From assembly GCF_030159055.1 (NCBI RefSeq), contig NZ_BQXQ01000013.1, positions 54,033 to 118,032 on the forward strand: a stretch of 64,000 nt of DNA. Reading direction: 5' to 3'. The notes beneath the pieces were generated by a model, which worked only from the letters and a program-made list of their open reading frames with translations, ran no database searches and had not been told where the DNA came from. This DNA is from Acidovorax sp. SUPP3334 (GTDB lineage: Bacteria; Pseudomonadota; Gammaproteobacteria; Burkholderiales; Burkholderiaceae_C). Shown here one piece after another: positions 9,001 through 16,791 of the stretch (positions are counted from its first letter, which is position 1; every line of letters begins with the position of its first letter). The translations under genes were made by a program, and so were the position numbers.

Positions 9001-9564
9001 GAACAGATCCACCCGGTAGGGCACGAGCGAGCCCATCGGAAAGAGATCGATCAGGCCGCCGCGCACGGCGTATTCGCCGGGGCTCACCACCTGCGATACG
9101 TGCGAGTAGCCCGCCAGCGTGAGCTGCGCCTTGAATTTCGCCTCATCCAGCTTTTGCTTGACCTTGAAGTGAAAGGTGTAGCCCGCCAGGAAGGAGGGCG
9201 GCGCCAGGCGGTACAGCGCCGTGGTCGCGGGCACCAGTACCACGTCGGCGCCGGTGTCCTTGTCCTTCTGGCTGATGCGCCACAGCGTGGCCAGGCGTTC
9301 GCTGATCAGATCCTGGTGCGGCGAGAACGTGTCGTAGGGCAGCGTCTCCCAGTCGGGAAACAGCGAGCAGCGCAGCTCGGGCGCGAAGAACGCCATCTCG
9401 TCGATGAGGCGCTGCGCGTCGGTCGCGTCGGCAGTGACGATGGCGGTGGTGCGCCGCGCGGCCTTTTCTCGCTCGCCCAGGCGTGCCAGCAGGAGCGCAT
9501 CGGCGCTGCCCACCGGGCGTGGCAGGGTGAAACGTTTTCCGGGGATGAGTTTGGGGAGTTCCAT
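6079..9564 (-). CDS. mfd: Transcription-repair coupling factor Mfd
   Basis: Removes RNA polymerase stalled at DNA damage and recruits UvrAB(C). The 1161-residue length is that of full Mfd. Visible parts are the N-terminal UvrB-like module (LFPDWETLPYD), the RNA polymerase-interacting region (GDPVVHSAHGIGRY, about residue 490), the translocase Walker A GDVGFGKTEV, the DEEH box in LLIIDEEHRFG, TATPIPRTL, the second RecA domain with ETGIDVPTANTII and QLRGRVGRS, and a C-terminal TRCF domain. It is divergent from ispD across 142 bp. Confidence 0.97.
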   Translation of the reverse strand: MELPKLIPGKRFTLPRPVGSADALLLARLGEREKAARRTTAIVTADATDAQRLIDEMAFFAPELRCSLFPDWETLPYDTFSPHQDLISERLATLWRISQKDKDTGADVVLVPATTALYRLAPPSFLAGYTFHFKVKQKLDEAKFKAQLTLAGYSHVSQVVSPGEYAVRGGLIDLFPMGSLVPYRVDLFDDEIDSIRTFDPDSQRSLYPVPEVRLLPGREFPMDDEARAKFRSRWREMLEGDPTKSRIYKDMGNGVATAGIEYYLPLFFDETATVFDYLGDEATVVMHGDLEPAFQRFWQDTKDRYRLVQGDPDRPALPPESLFLTTEQFYSRANAHPQLALRPGVQDIADNAQFQKLGDLSVTRGAEDPLARLHAHIRNTQHRVLLLAESAGRRESLLDFLRASQLNPPAFDSLAEFQATPEEKVGIATAGLATGFSWIEDGVDFVTETELFAAGATTRRRKKQEQVSDVEALIKDLSELNVGDPVVHSAHGIGRYHGLINMDVGQKNADGSPALQEFLHLEYADKAVLYVPVSQLQLISRYTGVSADEAPLHKLGSGQWEKAKRKAAEQVRDSAAELLNIYARRAAREGHAFRYSPQDYEQFANDFGFEETADQNAAIHAVIQDMISPRPMDRLVCGDVGFGKTEVALRAAFVAVTGGKQVAFLAPTTLLAEQHFQTLVDRFSKWPVKVAEVSRFRSGKEITSAIKGIGDGTVDIVVGTHKLLSESTKFHNLGLLIIDEEHRFGVRHKEQMKALRAEVDVLTLTATPIPRTLGMALEGLRDLSVIATAPQRRLAIKTFVRNEGTGVIREAVLRELKRGGQCYFLHNEVETIENRRQKLEEILPEARIAVAHGQMPERELEKVMRDFVAQRYNILLCSTIIETGIDVPTANTIIMSRADKFGLAQLHQLRGRVGRSHHQAYAYLMVPDIEGLTKHAAQRLDAIQQMEELGSGFYLAMHDLEIRGAGEVLGENQSGNMLEVGFQLYNEMLSEAVRSLKAGQEPDLLAPLSVTTDINLHAPALLPSDYCGDVHLRLSFYKKLATAKSTDQIDSLLEEIVDRFGKLPPQAQTLIDVHRLRALSRPYGVVKVDAAPGVIHITFKPKPPIDPMNIIHLIQKNKHIKLAGNEKLRIERELPEVKDRVQMVRDVLRSLGQPLAQGATA

Positions 9565-9706
9565 GCGGTGGACGGTGCGTCGTGCCTGGGGCCACCAGCC
9601 CCCCGGGGCGCGGTGTGCGCCGCAGTCAGGCGGTGTGGGCGAACGGCAATTCTAGGCGGCTGTGCTGTCAGATGAGGACGCTTGCCCCTCCTACAATGAC
9701 CGCCCC

Positions 9707-10594
9707 ATGACCGATCTGCTCACGCCACTCACTCCGCCACCGCTCTCCGGCCAGGGGCGCTTCTGGGCCCTGGTGCCGTGCGCCGGCGTCGGCGCCCGTG
9801 CCATGGCAGAGCCTCCCGCGCCGATACAGGCAGCACCGGCAGTACCGGCAGCCTTCGGCGCGTTGGTCGGCGGGCAGGGCGCTGCCCCCGTGTTGCCCAA
9901 GCAGTACCAGCCGGTGGCCGGGCATCCCATGGTCTTGCACACCCTGGCCGCGTTCGCTGGCGTGGGGCGTTTGCTGGGCACGCTGGTGGCCGTGGCGCCG
10001 GGCGATGGTTTCTTCGACGCCCAGCCCCAGCCGACGTTTTTCGTGTCGCCCTGCGGCGGTGCCACCCGCGCCGCCACGGTGCTGGGCGGCCTGCGTGTGC
10101 TGGAGGAGCGCGGCGCACTCGCCGACGACTGGGTGCTGGTGCACGATGCGGCGCGCTGCCTCGTCACCACCGCACAGATCGACGCGCTGATCGATGCCTG
10201 CGCCGACGACGCCGTGGGTGGGCTGCTGGCGCACAAGCTGGCCGATACGCTCAAAACGGCGATCGACGGCCCGGGCGGCGTGCGCGTCGCGTCCACGGTG
10301 GATCGCACGGACAAATGGCTCGCGCAGACCCCGCAGATGTTCCGCCTGGGCCCGCTGCGCCAGGCGCTCGAACACCTCGGCCCCGCCGCCACCGACGAAG
10401 CGAGCGCGATGGAGGCCATGGGCCTGCACCCGCGGCTGGTGCCGGGCGGGGCGCAGAACTTCAAAGTGACCTATCCGGCCGATTTCGCCCTGGCCGAGGC
10501 CGTGCTGGCACAGCGCATGCACGCCGCCACCCTCGACCGTTTCGGCGGTGCCCGGGGCGAGGCTTCGGCCGTGCCGGGCAAGACGATTTTTTGA
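9707..10594 (+). CDS. ispD: 2-C-methyl-D-erythritol 4-phosphate cytidylyltransferase IspD, with loop insertion
   Basis: Transfers CMP from CTP to MEP in the non-mevalonate isoprenoid pathway. The nucleotide-binding start [14 protein letters not shown] is followed only after 30 extra residues (Ala/Pro/Gly-rich, about residues 34-63) by PKQYQPVAG. In E. coli IspD these two motifs are about four residues apart. Later landmarks are [22 protein letters not shown] and the Asp/Glu-rich [11 protein letters not shown]. At 295 residues it is longer than the usual 230-240. It is followed 37 bp later by ispF, the next-but-one enzyme of the pathway. Confidence 0.93.
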   Translation: MTDLLTPLTPPPLSGQGRFWALVPCAGVGARAMAEPPAPIQAAPAVPAAFGALVGGQGAAPVLPKQYQPVAGHPMVLHTLAAFAGVGRLLGTLVAVAPGDGFFDAQPQPTFFVSPCGGATRAATVLGGLRVLEERGALADDWVLVHDAARCLVTTAQIDALIDACADDAVGGLLAHKLADTLKTAIDGPGGVRVASTVDRTDKWLAQTPQMFRLGPLRQALEHLGPAATDEASAMEAMGLHPRLVPGGAQNFKVTYPADFALAEAVLAQRMHAATLDRFGGARGEASAVPGKTIF

Positions 10595-10631
10595 AGACGA
10601 CAGGCCAATCTCTTTCGCAGGAAACCCGACC

Positions 10632-11147
10632 ATGAACATCCGAATCGGCGAAGGCTGGGACGTGCACGCCCTGGTGCCGGGGCGCCGCCTCGTCATCGGC
10701 GGCGTGGAGATTCCGCACACGATGGGGCTGCTCGGCCATTCCGATGCCGACGTGTTGCTGCATGCCATTACCGACGCGCTGCTGGGCGCGGCGGCACTGG
10801 GCGACATCGGCAGCCATTTCCCGGACACCGATCCCGATTTCAAGGGCGCAAACTCTGTCGTGCTGCTGGTGGAGGCCGCGCGGCGGGTGCGTGCCCGGGG
10901 CTATGACATCGGAAACATCGACAGCACGGTGATCGCCCAGGCGCCCCGCCTGGCGGCCCATATTCCCGCCATGCGGGCCTGCATCGCGCAGGCGTTGGGC
11001 CTTCAGGAGGACCAGGTCAACGTCAAGGCCAAGACCGCCGAGCGGCTGGGGCCGGTGGGGCAGGGGCTCGCCATGGAAGCCCGCGCCGCCACCCTGTTGT
11101 TCAAGCCTTCGCCGGCTTGGCGCGCCGCGGAGGCAGGTTCCGCTTGA
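10632..11147 (+). CDS. ispF: 2-C-methyl-D-erythritol 2,4-cyclodiphosphate synthase IspF
   Basis: Cyclises CDP-ME 2-phosphate to MEcPP in the MEP pathway, as a trimeric zinc enzyme. The N-terminus gives [14 protein letters not shown] (Asp and His zinc ligands), then [14 protein letters not shown] and [13 protein letters not shown], and near the end [17 protein letters not shown]. At 171 residues it is slightly longer than average because of a charged tail. The last 47 bases overlap the 3' end of envZ on the opposite strand, an unusual convergent overlap of two coding regions. Confidence 0.95.
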   Translation: MNIRIGEGWDVHALVPGRRLVIGGVEIPHTMGLLGHSDADVLLHAITDALLGAAALGDIGSHFPDTDPDFKGANSVVLLVEAARRVRARGYDIGNIDSTVIAQAPRLAAHIPAMRACIAQALGLQEDQVNVKAKTAERLGPVGQGLAMEARAATLLFKPSPAWRAAEAGSA

Positions 11148-12597
11148 TCTGCGGGCGCTGCAGGCGCTGCTTGGGGTCCTTGCCGCCGGGCAGGTCGTTG
11201 GCCCGCTGCAGCTGGATGTGGGCCACCAGCCCGCCAGAACCTGAATTGGCCAGCGCGAAGATGCCGCCCATGCGCTGCACCGTCTTGTCCACGATCGAGA
11301 GGCCCAGCCCCGCGCCCGCGGCCGCCGTGCGCGCCGAATTGCCGCGAAAGAACGGCTTGGTGAGGTTGGTCAGCTGTTCGGGCGGAACGCCCGGTCCATG
11401 GTCGCGCACCTTGATGAGCACCCATTTCTCACGCCCCTTGGCCGCGATGTCCACCGTGGCCGTGCCGCTGTCGTGCGTCTTGCCATAACGGCGGGCGTTC
11501 TCCAGCAGGTTGGAGATCACCCGGGCGAGTTCGACCTCGTCGGCCAGCACGTTCAGGTCTTCGGGCACGTTCATCGAGATCTGCAGTTCGCGGTGGTCCT
11601 GCACGGCATAGACGCATGACGACACCACGCCATGCAGGTTGACCGGGTTCAGGGTCACGTTGTCGGGCCGGGCGTAGTCGAGAAACTTGTCGATGGTGGC
11701 ATCGAGCTGAACGATGTCGGCCACCATGTGCTCGCGGGCCACGTTGTCGGACACGCTCATTTCGGTTTCGAGCCGCAAGCGGGCGAGCGGTGTCCGCAGA
11801 TCGTGCGAAATGCCGGCCAGCATCACCGCCCGGTCCTGCTCCAGCTTGGCCAGTTTCTGCGCCATGCGGTTGAAGCCGATGTTCACCTCGCGGATTTCGC
11901 TGGTGACCGCTTCCTCGTCGAGCTGGCTGGCGGCGAAGTCGCCGTCGCGCACCCGGTTGGCCGCATACGACAACTGCTTGAGCGGTCGGTTGATCAGTCG
12001 GGCAATGGCCGCTGCACCCGCCAGCGAAAGCGCAGCCGCGGTGATGAGCCAGATCATCCAGGTCTTGCCGCCGGCAGCGCTCAGGCGCGACCGGTCCATC
12101 AGCAGCCAGTTCGGGTCGCCATTGATGGTGAAGCCGACCCACAGTCCGCTTTCGCCGTTGACGTTGCTGGCCACGATGGTCCCTGGCCCCAGGCGGGTGG
12201 TGAGCTCCTCTGTCAGCCGCATGCCGAGTGCCGAAGCGTCCAGCAGGTCGAAGCGATCGGTGGGCTCGCGCGGCAGGATGCGAACGCCTTCCTGGTCGGC
12301 CATGGTCTTGATCAGAGAGACGCGGGCAATCGCGTCGGCATGTACCAACGCAGCGCGGCTCAGGTTCACCAGCGAGGCGATCTGCTGCGCCGTCTGCAGC
12401 GTGCGTGGTTCGAATTCCAGCGCCCGCAAGGTTTGCAGCCACGCCAGGATGCTGCCTACCAGCAGCAAGGCCAGCAGAAAGAAGGTGCGCCAGAAAAGGT
12501 TGAGCCCCACCCGTGCGCGCTGTGCCCGAAGGTACACGGGCGCCTCGAGGGGGGCGGGGCTGGTGGCGTCGGAAGATGCTTCGTAATTGGCGCTCAT
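11101..12597 (-). CDS. envZ: Sensor histidine kinase, EnvZ/OmpR pair
   Basis: An inner-membrane two-component sensor. TM1 is at about residues 33-53 ([19 protein letters not shown]), a periplasmic domain follows to about residue 170, and TM2 is near residues 175-200 ([19 protein letters not shown]). Then come a HAMP linker, the H-box [14 protein letters not shown], the N-box [10 protein letters not shown], the G1 region [13 protein letters not shown] and the G2 region [13 protein letters not shown]. The C-terminal tail is basic (PRRAKPAKA). It lies 76 bp downstream of its partner ompR in the same direction. The signal sensed cannot be told from sequence. Confidence 0.92.
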   Translation of the reverse strand: MSANYEASSDATSPAPLEAPVYLRAQRARVGLNLFWRTFFLLALLLVGSILAWLQTLRALEFEPRTLQTAQQIASLVNLSRAALVHADAIARVSLIKTMADQEGVRILPREPTDRFDLLDASALGMRLTEELTTRLGPGTIVASNVNGESGLWVGFTINGDPNWLLMDRSRLSAAGGKTWMIWLITAAALSLAGAAAIARLINRPLKQLSYAANRVRDGDFAASQLDEEAVTSEIREVNIGFNRMAQKLAKLEQDRAVMLAGISHDLRTPLARLRLETEMSVSDNVAREHMVADIVQLDATIDKFLDYARPDNVTLNPVNLHGVVSSCVYAVQDHRELQISMNVPEDLNVLADEVELARVISNLLENARRYGKTHDSGTATVDIAAKGREKWVLIKVRDHGPGVPPEQLTNLTKPFFRGNSARTAAAGAGLGLSIVDKTVQRMGGIFALANSGSGGLVAHIQLQRANDLPGGKDPKQRLQRPQIKRNLPPRRAKPAKA

Positions 12598-12673
12598 GTC
12601 GTGAGAATCATCCGGAAATGACCGAAGGCCAGGGGCGCCACGCGCGGAAACGGCGGCCTTCGGTGCAACGCGA

Positions 12674-13405
12674 TCAACTGGTTCCGTCCGGCACGAATAC
12701 GTAGCCTACGCCCCAGACGGTCTGGATATAGCGTGGCGCTGCGGCATCGACCTCGACCAGCTTGCGCAAGCGGGACACCTGCACGTCCAGGCTGCGATCA
12801 AACGGCTCGAACTCGCGGCCTCGCGCCAGCAAAGCCAGCTTTTCCCGCGACAGCGGCTGCCGGGGATGGCGAACCAGGGCCTTCAACATGGCGAATTCGC
12901 CCGTGGTGAGCGGCAGTTCCTCGCCGTTGCGCTGCAGCGCGCGGGTGCCGAGATCGAAGGTGAAAGGACCGAAATTCACGACCTCGTTGTCGCCGGATGG
13001 CGCGCCCGGTGCCTCTTGCGGGGGGCGGCGGCGCAGCACCGCGTGGATGCGGGCGAGCAGTTCGCGGGGATTGAAAGGCTTGCCCAGATAATCGTCGGCG
13101 CCCACTTCCAGGCCCACGATGCGGTCCACGTCCTCACCCTTGGCGGTGAGCATGATGATGGGAGTGCGATCGTTGGCAGCGCGAAGGCGGCGGCAGATCG
13201 AAAGGCCGTCTTCTCCAGGCATCATCAGGTCGAGCACGATGAGGTCCACGGTTTCGCGCAGCAGAATGCGGTTGAGGGCCTTGCCGTCTTCCGCAACCAT
13301 GACTTCGAAGCCTTCTTGCGTGAGATAGCGCCGCAGCAAATCGCGAATGCGGGCGTCGTCATCCACCACGAGAATCTTGTCGGTACGGTTGGTTGTTGAG
13401 GCCAT
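12674..13405 (-). CDS. ompR: DNA-binding response regulator OmpR
   Basis: A 243-residue OmpR/PhoB-type regulator. The receiver domain has the acidic pocket VVDDD (residues 13-17), the phospho-acceptor Asp59 in VLDLMMPGEDG and the conserved Lys in MLTAKGED. The C-terminal winged helix holds LTTGEFAMLKALVRHP and VSRLRKLVE and ends GYVFVPDGTS. It precedes envZ and is probably cotranscribed with it. Only 88 bp separate its start from the edge of the phage-derived element, so promoter sequences further upstream may have been displaced by the insertion. Confidence 0.94.
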   Translation of the reverse strand: MASTTNRTDKILVVDDDARIRDLLRRYLTQEGFEVMVAEDGKALNRILLRETVDLIVLDLMMPGEDGLSICRRLRAANDRTPIIMLTAKGEDVDRIVGLEVGADDYLGKPFNPRELLARIHAVLRRRPPQEAPGAPSGDNEVVNFGPFTFDLGTRALQRNGEELPLTTGEFAMLKALVRHPRQPLSREKLALLARGREFEPFDRSLDVQVSRLRKLVEVDAAAPRYIQTVWGVGYVFVPDGTS

Positions 13406-13493
13406 TTGTTTCCCAAGTCCTATTTGTAACAGAGCCGATTCTGACCAGCTTGAACCCCGAAGTTCGGCTTTTTGCCAGATACCTGACTAATTG

Positions 13494-13510
13494 TTACAAG
13501 ATTTGCCCGG
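13494..13510 (+). other. Candidate left attachment site
   Basis: TTACAAGATTTGCCCGG here matches TAACAAGTTTTGCCCAG at 17970-17986 at 14 of 17 positions, in direct orientation. The two copies sit at the outer ends of the outermost element genes: this one contains the repressor stop codon, the other the recombinase stop. A short imperfect core fits serine-recombinase integration. This is inference. Confidence 0.4.
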
Positions 13511-13778
13511 TGTATTTGCCTAATTTCTGAGCCCAAAACTCGCGTTCTTCCTCTGTCGTGTTTTCTTGGGTGAGGTTGGTTGCGGCTATCACTTGTAGCG
13601 CGTCCAGCTGTGCTCCTTCTGCGATTTTTGCGATTGCCATGTCAGGCAGTCGGTTTCTGCCTTTCATATATTTATTGAACGTTTGGGCGTTGATGCCTAG
13701 TGCTTCTGCGACTTCTTTGTCGAAGCGCAGCCCACATTTCATTTTATAGATTCCGACTATCGATTCCATTGCATTCAT
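13494..13778 (-). CDS. Phage repressor-like helix-turn-helix protein (DUF3693 type)
   Basis: A 94-residue protein transcribed away from the rest of the element. Residues 15-55 form a Cro/CI-type helix-turn-helix: FDKEVAEALGINAQTFNKYMKG, then RLPDMAIAKIAEGAQLD. The C-terminus has a charged helix EEEREFWAQKLGKYTG. It resembles the DUF3693 family often found in this position in filamentous phages of plant-associated bacteria. By position it should repress the divergent replication operon and keep the element quiet. Its terminal bases overlap the candidate left attachment site. Confidence 0.7.
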   Translation of the reverse strand: MNAMESIVGIYKMKCGLRFDKEVAEALGINAQTFNKYMKGRNRLPDMAIAKIAEGAQLDALQVIAATNLTQENTTEEEREFWAQKLGKYTGQIL

Positions 13779-13893
13779 GGTGAAACTCCATCAAAAAAAG
13801 TCGTAAAAGGATATAAAATAGCGTTAACAGATACAAACAGTCTTTTTAGGCTTTTAACTATCTGAGTTGACTTTACCACTCATGGAGCGACCC
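13779..13893. promoter_or_regulatory. Divergent AT-rich control region of the element
   Basis: 115 bp between the leftward repressor and the first rightward gene, clearly AT-rich (AAAGGATATAAAATAGCG around 13805-13825). Near-repeats AAAAAGTCGTAAAAGG and AGTCTTTTTAGGCTTTT lie on either side of the centre in inverted sense and may be operator half-sites. Promoters for both directions should lie here, but individual -35 and -10 boxes cannot be assigned with confidence. Confidence 0.45.
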
Positions 13894-14292
13894 ATGCCAG
13901 CCCTGCAATTGGATTTCGAGGAATTTGCTGCGTTTGACGCGGATAACGATTGCCCCCCTCCCGTCTGTGCAGGTGCATCTGCAACCCTGGTCGCTCAGGT
14001 TGGCGGGCAGGGTGGCATTCAATCCGCTTCCTCTACCGGGAACGAAAAGCGCAAGGGTCGCCCAGCAAAGCATGCTGATGCGGCTGCTCGCAAGGCCGCA
14101 TACCGTGCCGAGAAGGCCCGTATTGACTTCACTGACAAGCCTGAAATCATTGCCAAGCTCCGTGAGACTGCTGCGACGTTGGATTGCAGCGTCAACGAGT
14201 TGCTGCAGTCCATGGTCCGTTTTGCTGAGTGCAATCGCAATTGGAAGCAGGTCGGCTTGTACGGCGCACGCAAAAACGGGGTTTTGCAATGA
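13894..14292 (+). CDS. Small phage protein with ribbon-helix-helix-like C-terminus
   Basis: 132 residues from ATG 13894, chosen because GGAG lies six bases upstream. A TTG at 13867 and ATG at 13882 are also in frame but have no ribosome site. The N-terminal half is acidic and low-complexity. Then comes a basic linker (NEKRKGRPAKHADAAARKAA), and from about residue 90 a segment of the form IDFTDKPEIIAKLRETAATL with NELLQSMVRF, resembling a ribbon-helix-helix DNA-binding fold. It may be an early regulator. I do not recognise the family. Its stop overlaps the next start (ATGA). Confidence 0.6.
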   Translation: MPALQLDFEEFAAFDADNDCPPPVCAGASATLVAQVGGQGGIQSASSTGNEKRKGRPAKHADAAARKAAYRAEKARIDFTDKPEIIAKLRETAATLDCSVNELLQSMVRFAECNRNWKQVGLYGARKNGVLQ

Positions 14293-14504
14293 GTCCCGAA
14301 GCCAAGCGCGATCTTGAATACCGTTGCCGGCGTGCTATTTCGGCCCCGGTCCCGAAATCCATATGCGACGGCAGTTCCCGAAGGGTTGCGGACTATAAGC
14401 AATGCGCTGCCGTGGTCGGCGCCTACTTGCGCAGTGGTGCTCAGGCTGAAAAAGCTCGCCTGCACGTTCTGCGGCTGGAAGCTATGCAGGGCCTGCTCTC
14501 ATGA
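14289..14504 (+). CDS. Small basic phage protein of unknown function
   Basis: A 71-residue protein, translationally coupled to the previous gene by ATGA. It is rich in Arg, Lys and Ala with three Cys, and has no membrane segment or recognisable motif. Positions 14336-14358 inside it contain an inverted repeat ATTTCGG...CCGAAAT. It overlaps the next gene by four bases (ATGA at 14501-14504), which supports expression as part of the replication operon. I do not recognise it. Confidence 0.5.
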   Translation: MSPEAKRDLEYRCRRAISAPVPKSICDGSSRRVADYKQCAAVVGAYLRSGAQAEKARLHVLRLEAMQGLLS

Positions 14505-15118
14505 AGCCCGTTATTGATCCGCAGCGCATCGCGGAAATTCGTGCAGCGTGGGCTGCTGACCGCCTGGAGCGGCGTGAGGCGTTCCGCCGCGACTGGCCTT
14601 ACTACGTGGTGGACTTCGCTGTCTCTTGCGGCTTAGGCGTCGTCCTGGGCCTGTCCGGTGTGCTGTGGGCGCTTGATCGCTACGCCGAGTCCCTGGAGTT
14701 CCCCGCCGCCCTGGCCGCCCCCTTTGCTGGAGACAAACCGGGGCCCCGCCGAAGCGCGAATAGCGCGTCCCCCGAAGGGGGCTCGGTGGGGGCGGGGTAT
14801 GGGGTGCCAAACCCCATGTCAACCTGCGTGCCACCCGTGCCCGATGCCATTGCCCCGGACCTTCGCGCTCCCGTGAAAGGGATCGTTACCCGGATGGGCC
14901 AAGACCCTCAGGGGCTTGGTGGCGTAGCCATAGAGCCCGGTCCCGCAGGGGTTCGCCCTGCCTCTTCTGGGGCTGCGGTGTCCTGCTGTGGTCTTCATGG
15001 CGTTTGCGCCGGTGCGGCGACCGCCGGGCAAGCCTGCGCCGCACGTGCGGGCGCCGCGCGCATCCATGCCCCCTCGAGTAACACGGGGGTAAACAAAGTT
15101 TCGGGAGGGTGGGCATGA
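14501..15118 (+). CDS. Membrane-anchored phage protein with low-complexity tail
   Basis: A 205-residue frame. Residues 1-35 are charged (LERREAFRRDWPYYVV), residues 36-58 form a likely transmembrane helix (FAVSCGLGVVLGLSGVLWAL), and from about residue 75 the composition changes to Gly/Ser/Pro/Ala with many Cys. That half coincides with a GC-rich, hairpin-dense DNA stretch that may be selected as DNA or RNA structure rather than as protein. It overlaps neighbours at both ends (ATGA at 14501 and at 15115). The first half is the better supported as coding. Function unknown. Confidence 0.5.
   Translation: MKPVIDPQRIAEIRAAWAADRLERREAFRRDWPYYVVDFAVSCGLGVVLGLSGVLWALDRYAESLEFPAALAAPFAGDKPGPRRSANSASPEGGSVGAGYGVPNPMSTCVPPVPDAIAPDLRAPVKGIVTRMGQDPQGLGGVAIEPGPAGVRPASSGAAVSCCGLHGVCAGAATAGQACAARAGAARIHAPSSNTGVNKVSGGWA
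14757..14961 (+). other. Cluster of hairpins, candidate phage origin or packaging region
   Basis: Within about 200 bp just before the replication gene lie CGCGAATAGCGCG near 14757, CCCCC-GAA-GGGGG near 14769, ATGGGGT-gccaa-ACCCCAT near 14799 and GCAGGG-gttcg-CCCTGC near 14945. Clustered stems next to the initiator gene are where filamentous phages keep replication origins and packaging signals. No nick-site consensus was recognised. Confidence 0.4.
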
Positions 15119-16221
15119 CGGTATCTGATGAAAAGTTGGTTTTGGAAGGTGGTCGTTTGAAGGTTTTGTGTCAGCGTCGCCAGCTGGATGCCAAGGCTCA
15201 AAGCGGCATCTTGTTGGACTACCTGCGGTTCACGCTCAAGCGTGAATTGATCCCTCACACCAAACTGATTCCAAAGGACTCCGATGACCAGAATTTGGCT
15301 CGCTGGTACGCCCATGTTTTTGCCCAGTTGCTGGGCTACACCGTTGGTGTGGATCGCCCTGGCCGGGACTATTACGAATTCACCACGACTATCGACAATG
15401 AGAATGGCCACGAAGTGGCAAGCGTCAGCGCAGGCGGCGAAAGTCAGCGCGGAACCATCTGCTTCACCTTGAAGGGTGAGGGCTGCACCATGGCTCGTCC
15501 TGGCTGGGAAAAGAGGGTGCATGACTACTTCGATGAGATTCATCCAACGATCACGCGGGTGGACTTGGCAAAGGATTTTTTCGAAGGTGAGTTGGTCATC
15601 GATGAGGTCGTGCATCTCTATAAGCACCACGAATTCAGCTACCGCAACCGAAAACCAAAGTACACGACCCACGGCTGCTGGAGCCTCGGTGTAGATGCTG
15701 ACGGCATGCCCATGCATGGGCATTCGCGCACTTTTCAGGTGGGCAAACGCGAAAGCGGCAAGCTTGCCCGCTTTTACGAAAAGGGCCATCAGTACGCAAT
15801 GATGGAAAGCCCCTGGCTTCGTGCCGAAGTTGAGTTTCGCAACGTCAATCGCGTGATTCCTTGGGAGACTTTGGTCAACGCTGCCGAGTATTTCGCCGGT
15901 GCTTATTTCGCGATGCAGATGCTCTGCAACCGCGAAACCGCCACGAAGATTTCAACTGCTACGAAGGTGGCTGAGGCTAGTGCGCAGCGCGTCATTAACT
16001 GGGTGCAACGCGTCGTTGCGCCTACGCTGGTTCAGATTGCCAAGGTCATGCCCAATGAGGATTGGCTCGTGGCCATGGTGGTTGATCAGCAGCATCGCCG
16101 GGTTCCTCGCGGTCTGCGCGGTTTGGACTCCACCACGATGGCGCACGGCATCGAGCAAGCCCTCAAAAAGTTCACGAATGCATTCACGAATCCCTGCGAA
16201 CCGGCCGCAGTGGGTCTTTGA
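15115..16221 (+). CDS. Filamentous-phage replication initiation protein (RstA/gene II-like)
   Basis: 368 residues from ATG 15115, which has GGAGG six bases upstream. It resembles rolling-circle initiators of filamentous phages (Phage_CRI/Phage_X type, as in RstA): the N-terminal LLDYLRFTLKR, the segment VDLAKDFFEGE, a His-containing HGCWSLGVD region, and KLARFYEKGHQYAMMESPWLRAEVEFRN, which is typical. It would nick the plus strand and start single-strand synthesis in the cytoplasm. The coupled overlap with the upstream gene places it in the early operon, with the ssDNA-binding-like gene following 30 bp later. Confidence 0.85.
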   Translation: MTVSDEKLVLEGGRLKVLCQRRQLDAKAQSGILLDYLRFTLKRELIPHTKLIPKDSDDQNLARWYAHVFAQLLGYTVGVDRPGRDYYEFTTTIDNENGHEVASVSAGGESQRGTICFTLKGEGCTMARPGWEKRVHDYFDEIHPTITRVDLAKDFFEGELVIDEVVHLYKHHEFSYRNRKPKYTTHGCWSLGVDADGMPMHGHSRTFQVGKRESGKLARFYEKGHQYAMMESPWLRAEVEFRNVNRVIPWETLVNAAEYFAGAYFAMQMLCNRETATKISTATKVAEASAQRVINWVQRVVAPTLVQIAKVMPNEDWLVAMVVDQQHRRVPRGLRGLDSTTMAHGIEQALKKFTNAFTNPCEPAAVGL

Positions 16222-16251
16222 AAACGCCGGAAACATCGAAGGAAGTTCAAC

Positions 16252-16560
16252 ATGAAGTTCACCCAAAACCTGCACGTCGTCGGCATGAAGGCCAGCAAAG
16301 GCACCCTGGAAAACGGCAACGCCTACGACTCCACTAAGGTCTATTGCTTGATCGATCTGGATGCCAGCAAGGGCACAGCCAAAGGCATGAGTGCTGCTGA
16401 ATTCACTTTCGGCACTGCTGACGAGTTCGATGCTTTCAAGCATCTGCCATTTCCGTTTCAAGCCGATGCCGATATGGAAATGGTCACCAATGGCAAGACC
16501 ATGAAAACCGTCATGCATAAGCTCACGCCGAAGGCTGTTGCCACCGGCAAGGGCCAGTAA
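16252..16560 (+). CDS. Phage single-stranded DNA-binding-like protein (gene V/RstB position)
   Basis: A 102-residue protein right after the initiator, the usual place of the gene V/RstB-type protein that coats phage plus strands. The sequence predicts a beta-rich domain: KVYCLIDLDASKGTAKG, AEFTFGTADEFDAF, then DMEMVTNGKTMKTVMHKLTP. It has no membrane segment. GAAGGAAG precedes the ATG. The assignment rests on size, position and the beta-strand pattern rather than on a decisive motif. Confidence 0.65.
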   Translation: MKFTQNLHVVGMKASKGTLENGNAYDSTKVYCLIDLDASKGTAKGMSAAEFTFGTADEFDAFKHLPFPFQADADMEMVTNGKTMKTVMHKLTPKAVATGKGQ

Positions 16561-16567
16561 AAACTCA

Positions 16568-16580
16568 TTTCGTTCCCGGT
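16568..16580 (+). promoter_or_regulatory. Element-specific motif TTTCGTTCCCGGT, copy 1
   Basis: Lies eight bases after the stop of the ssDNA-binding-like gene and six bases before the next start. The same 13-mer recurs at 16909 (one change) and 17316 (one change), each time directly after a gene. Role unknown. Confidence 0.5.
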
Positions 16581-16585
16581 GACTT

Positions 16586-16789
16586 ATGCAAATAGTCCCA
16601 CGGTACTACGTGCAGTCAACGGATGACTACACCTTTTTGCGCGCTGACGGTGAGGGTGGTGTTGACAGCACCCCGCTCATTGTCAACGCCACGCCGTTTT
16701 CGACCCCTGAGGCTGCGGTTGATGCGGTGCAGGACCACTGTGCAGGCGAAGCGGTGGTTTTTCGCACCTATGAGGTCGATCGGGCTTAG
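16586..16789 (+). CDS. Small phage protein of unknown function
   Basis: 67 residues, acidic, with PRYYVQSTDDYTFLRADGEG at the start and a C-terminal VVFRTYEVDRA. It predicts as a mixed alpha/beta soluble protein without membrane segments. In inoviruses small genes in this place, between the ssDNA-binding protein and the coat gene, are common and variable. No recognised family. The start lies just after motif copy 1 and has no clear Shine-Dalgarno. Confidence 0.5.
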   Translation: MQIVPRYYVQSTDDYTFLRADGEGGVDSTPLIVNATPFSTPEAAVDAVQDHCAGEAVVFRTYEVDRA

Positions 16790-16791
16790 TC

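Noticed and set aside
6343..9675. An 1110-codon open frame antisense to mfd
   Set aside because: Composition is His/Gln/Arg-rich as expected from the reverse of a high-GC gene, and mfd motifs on the other strand are complete. The same applies to the 887-codon frame antisense to acnB.
13406..13493. A dif site used by host XerCD for integration of the element
   Set aside because: No dif-like 28-bp sequence was found at either edge, and the element carries its own serine recombinase.
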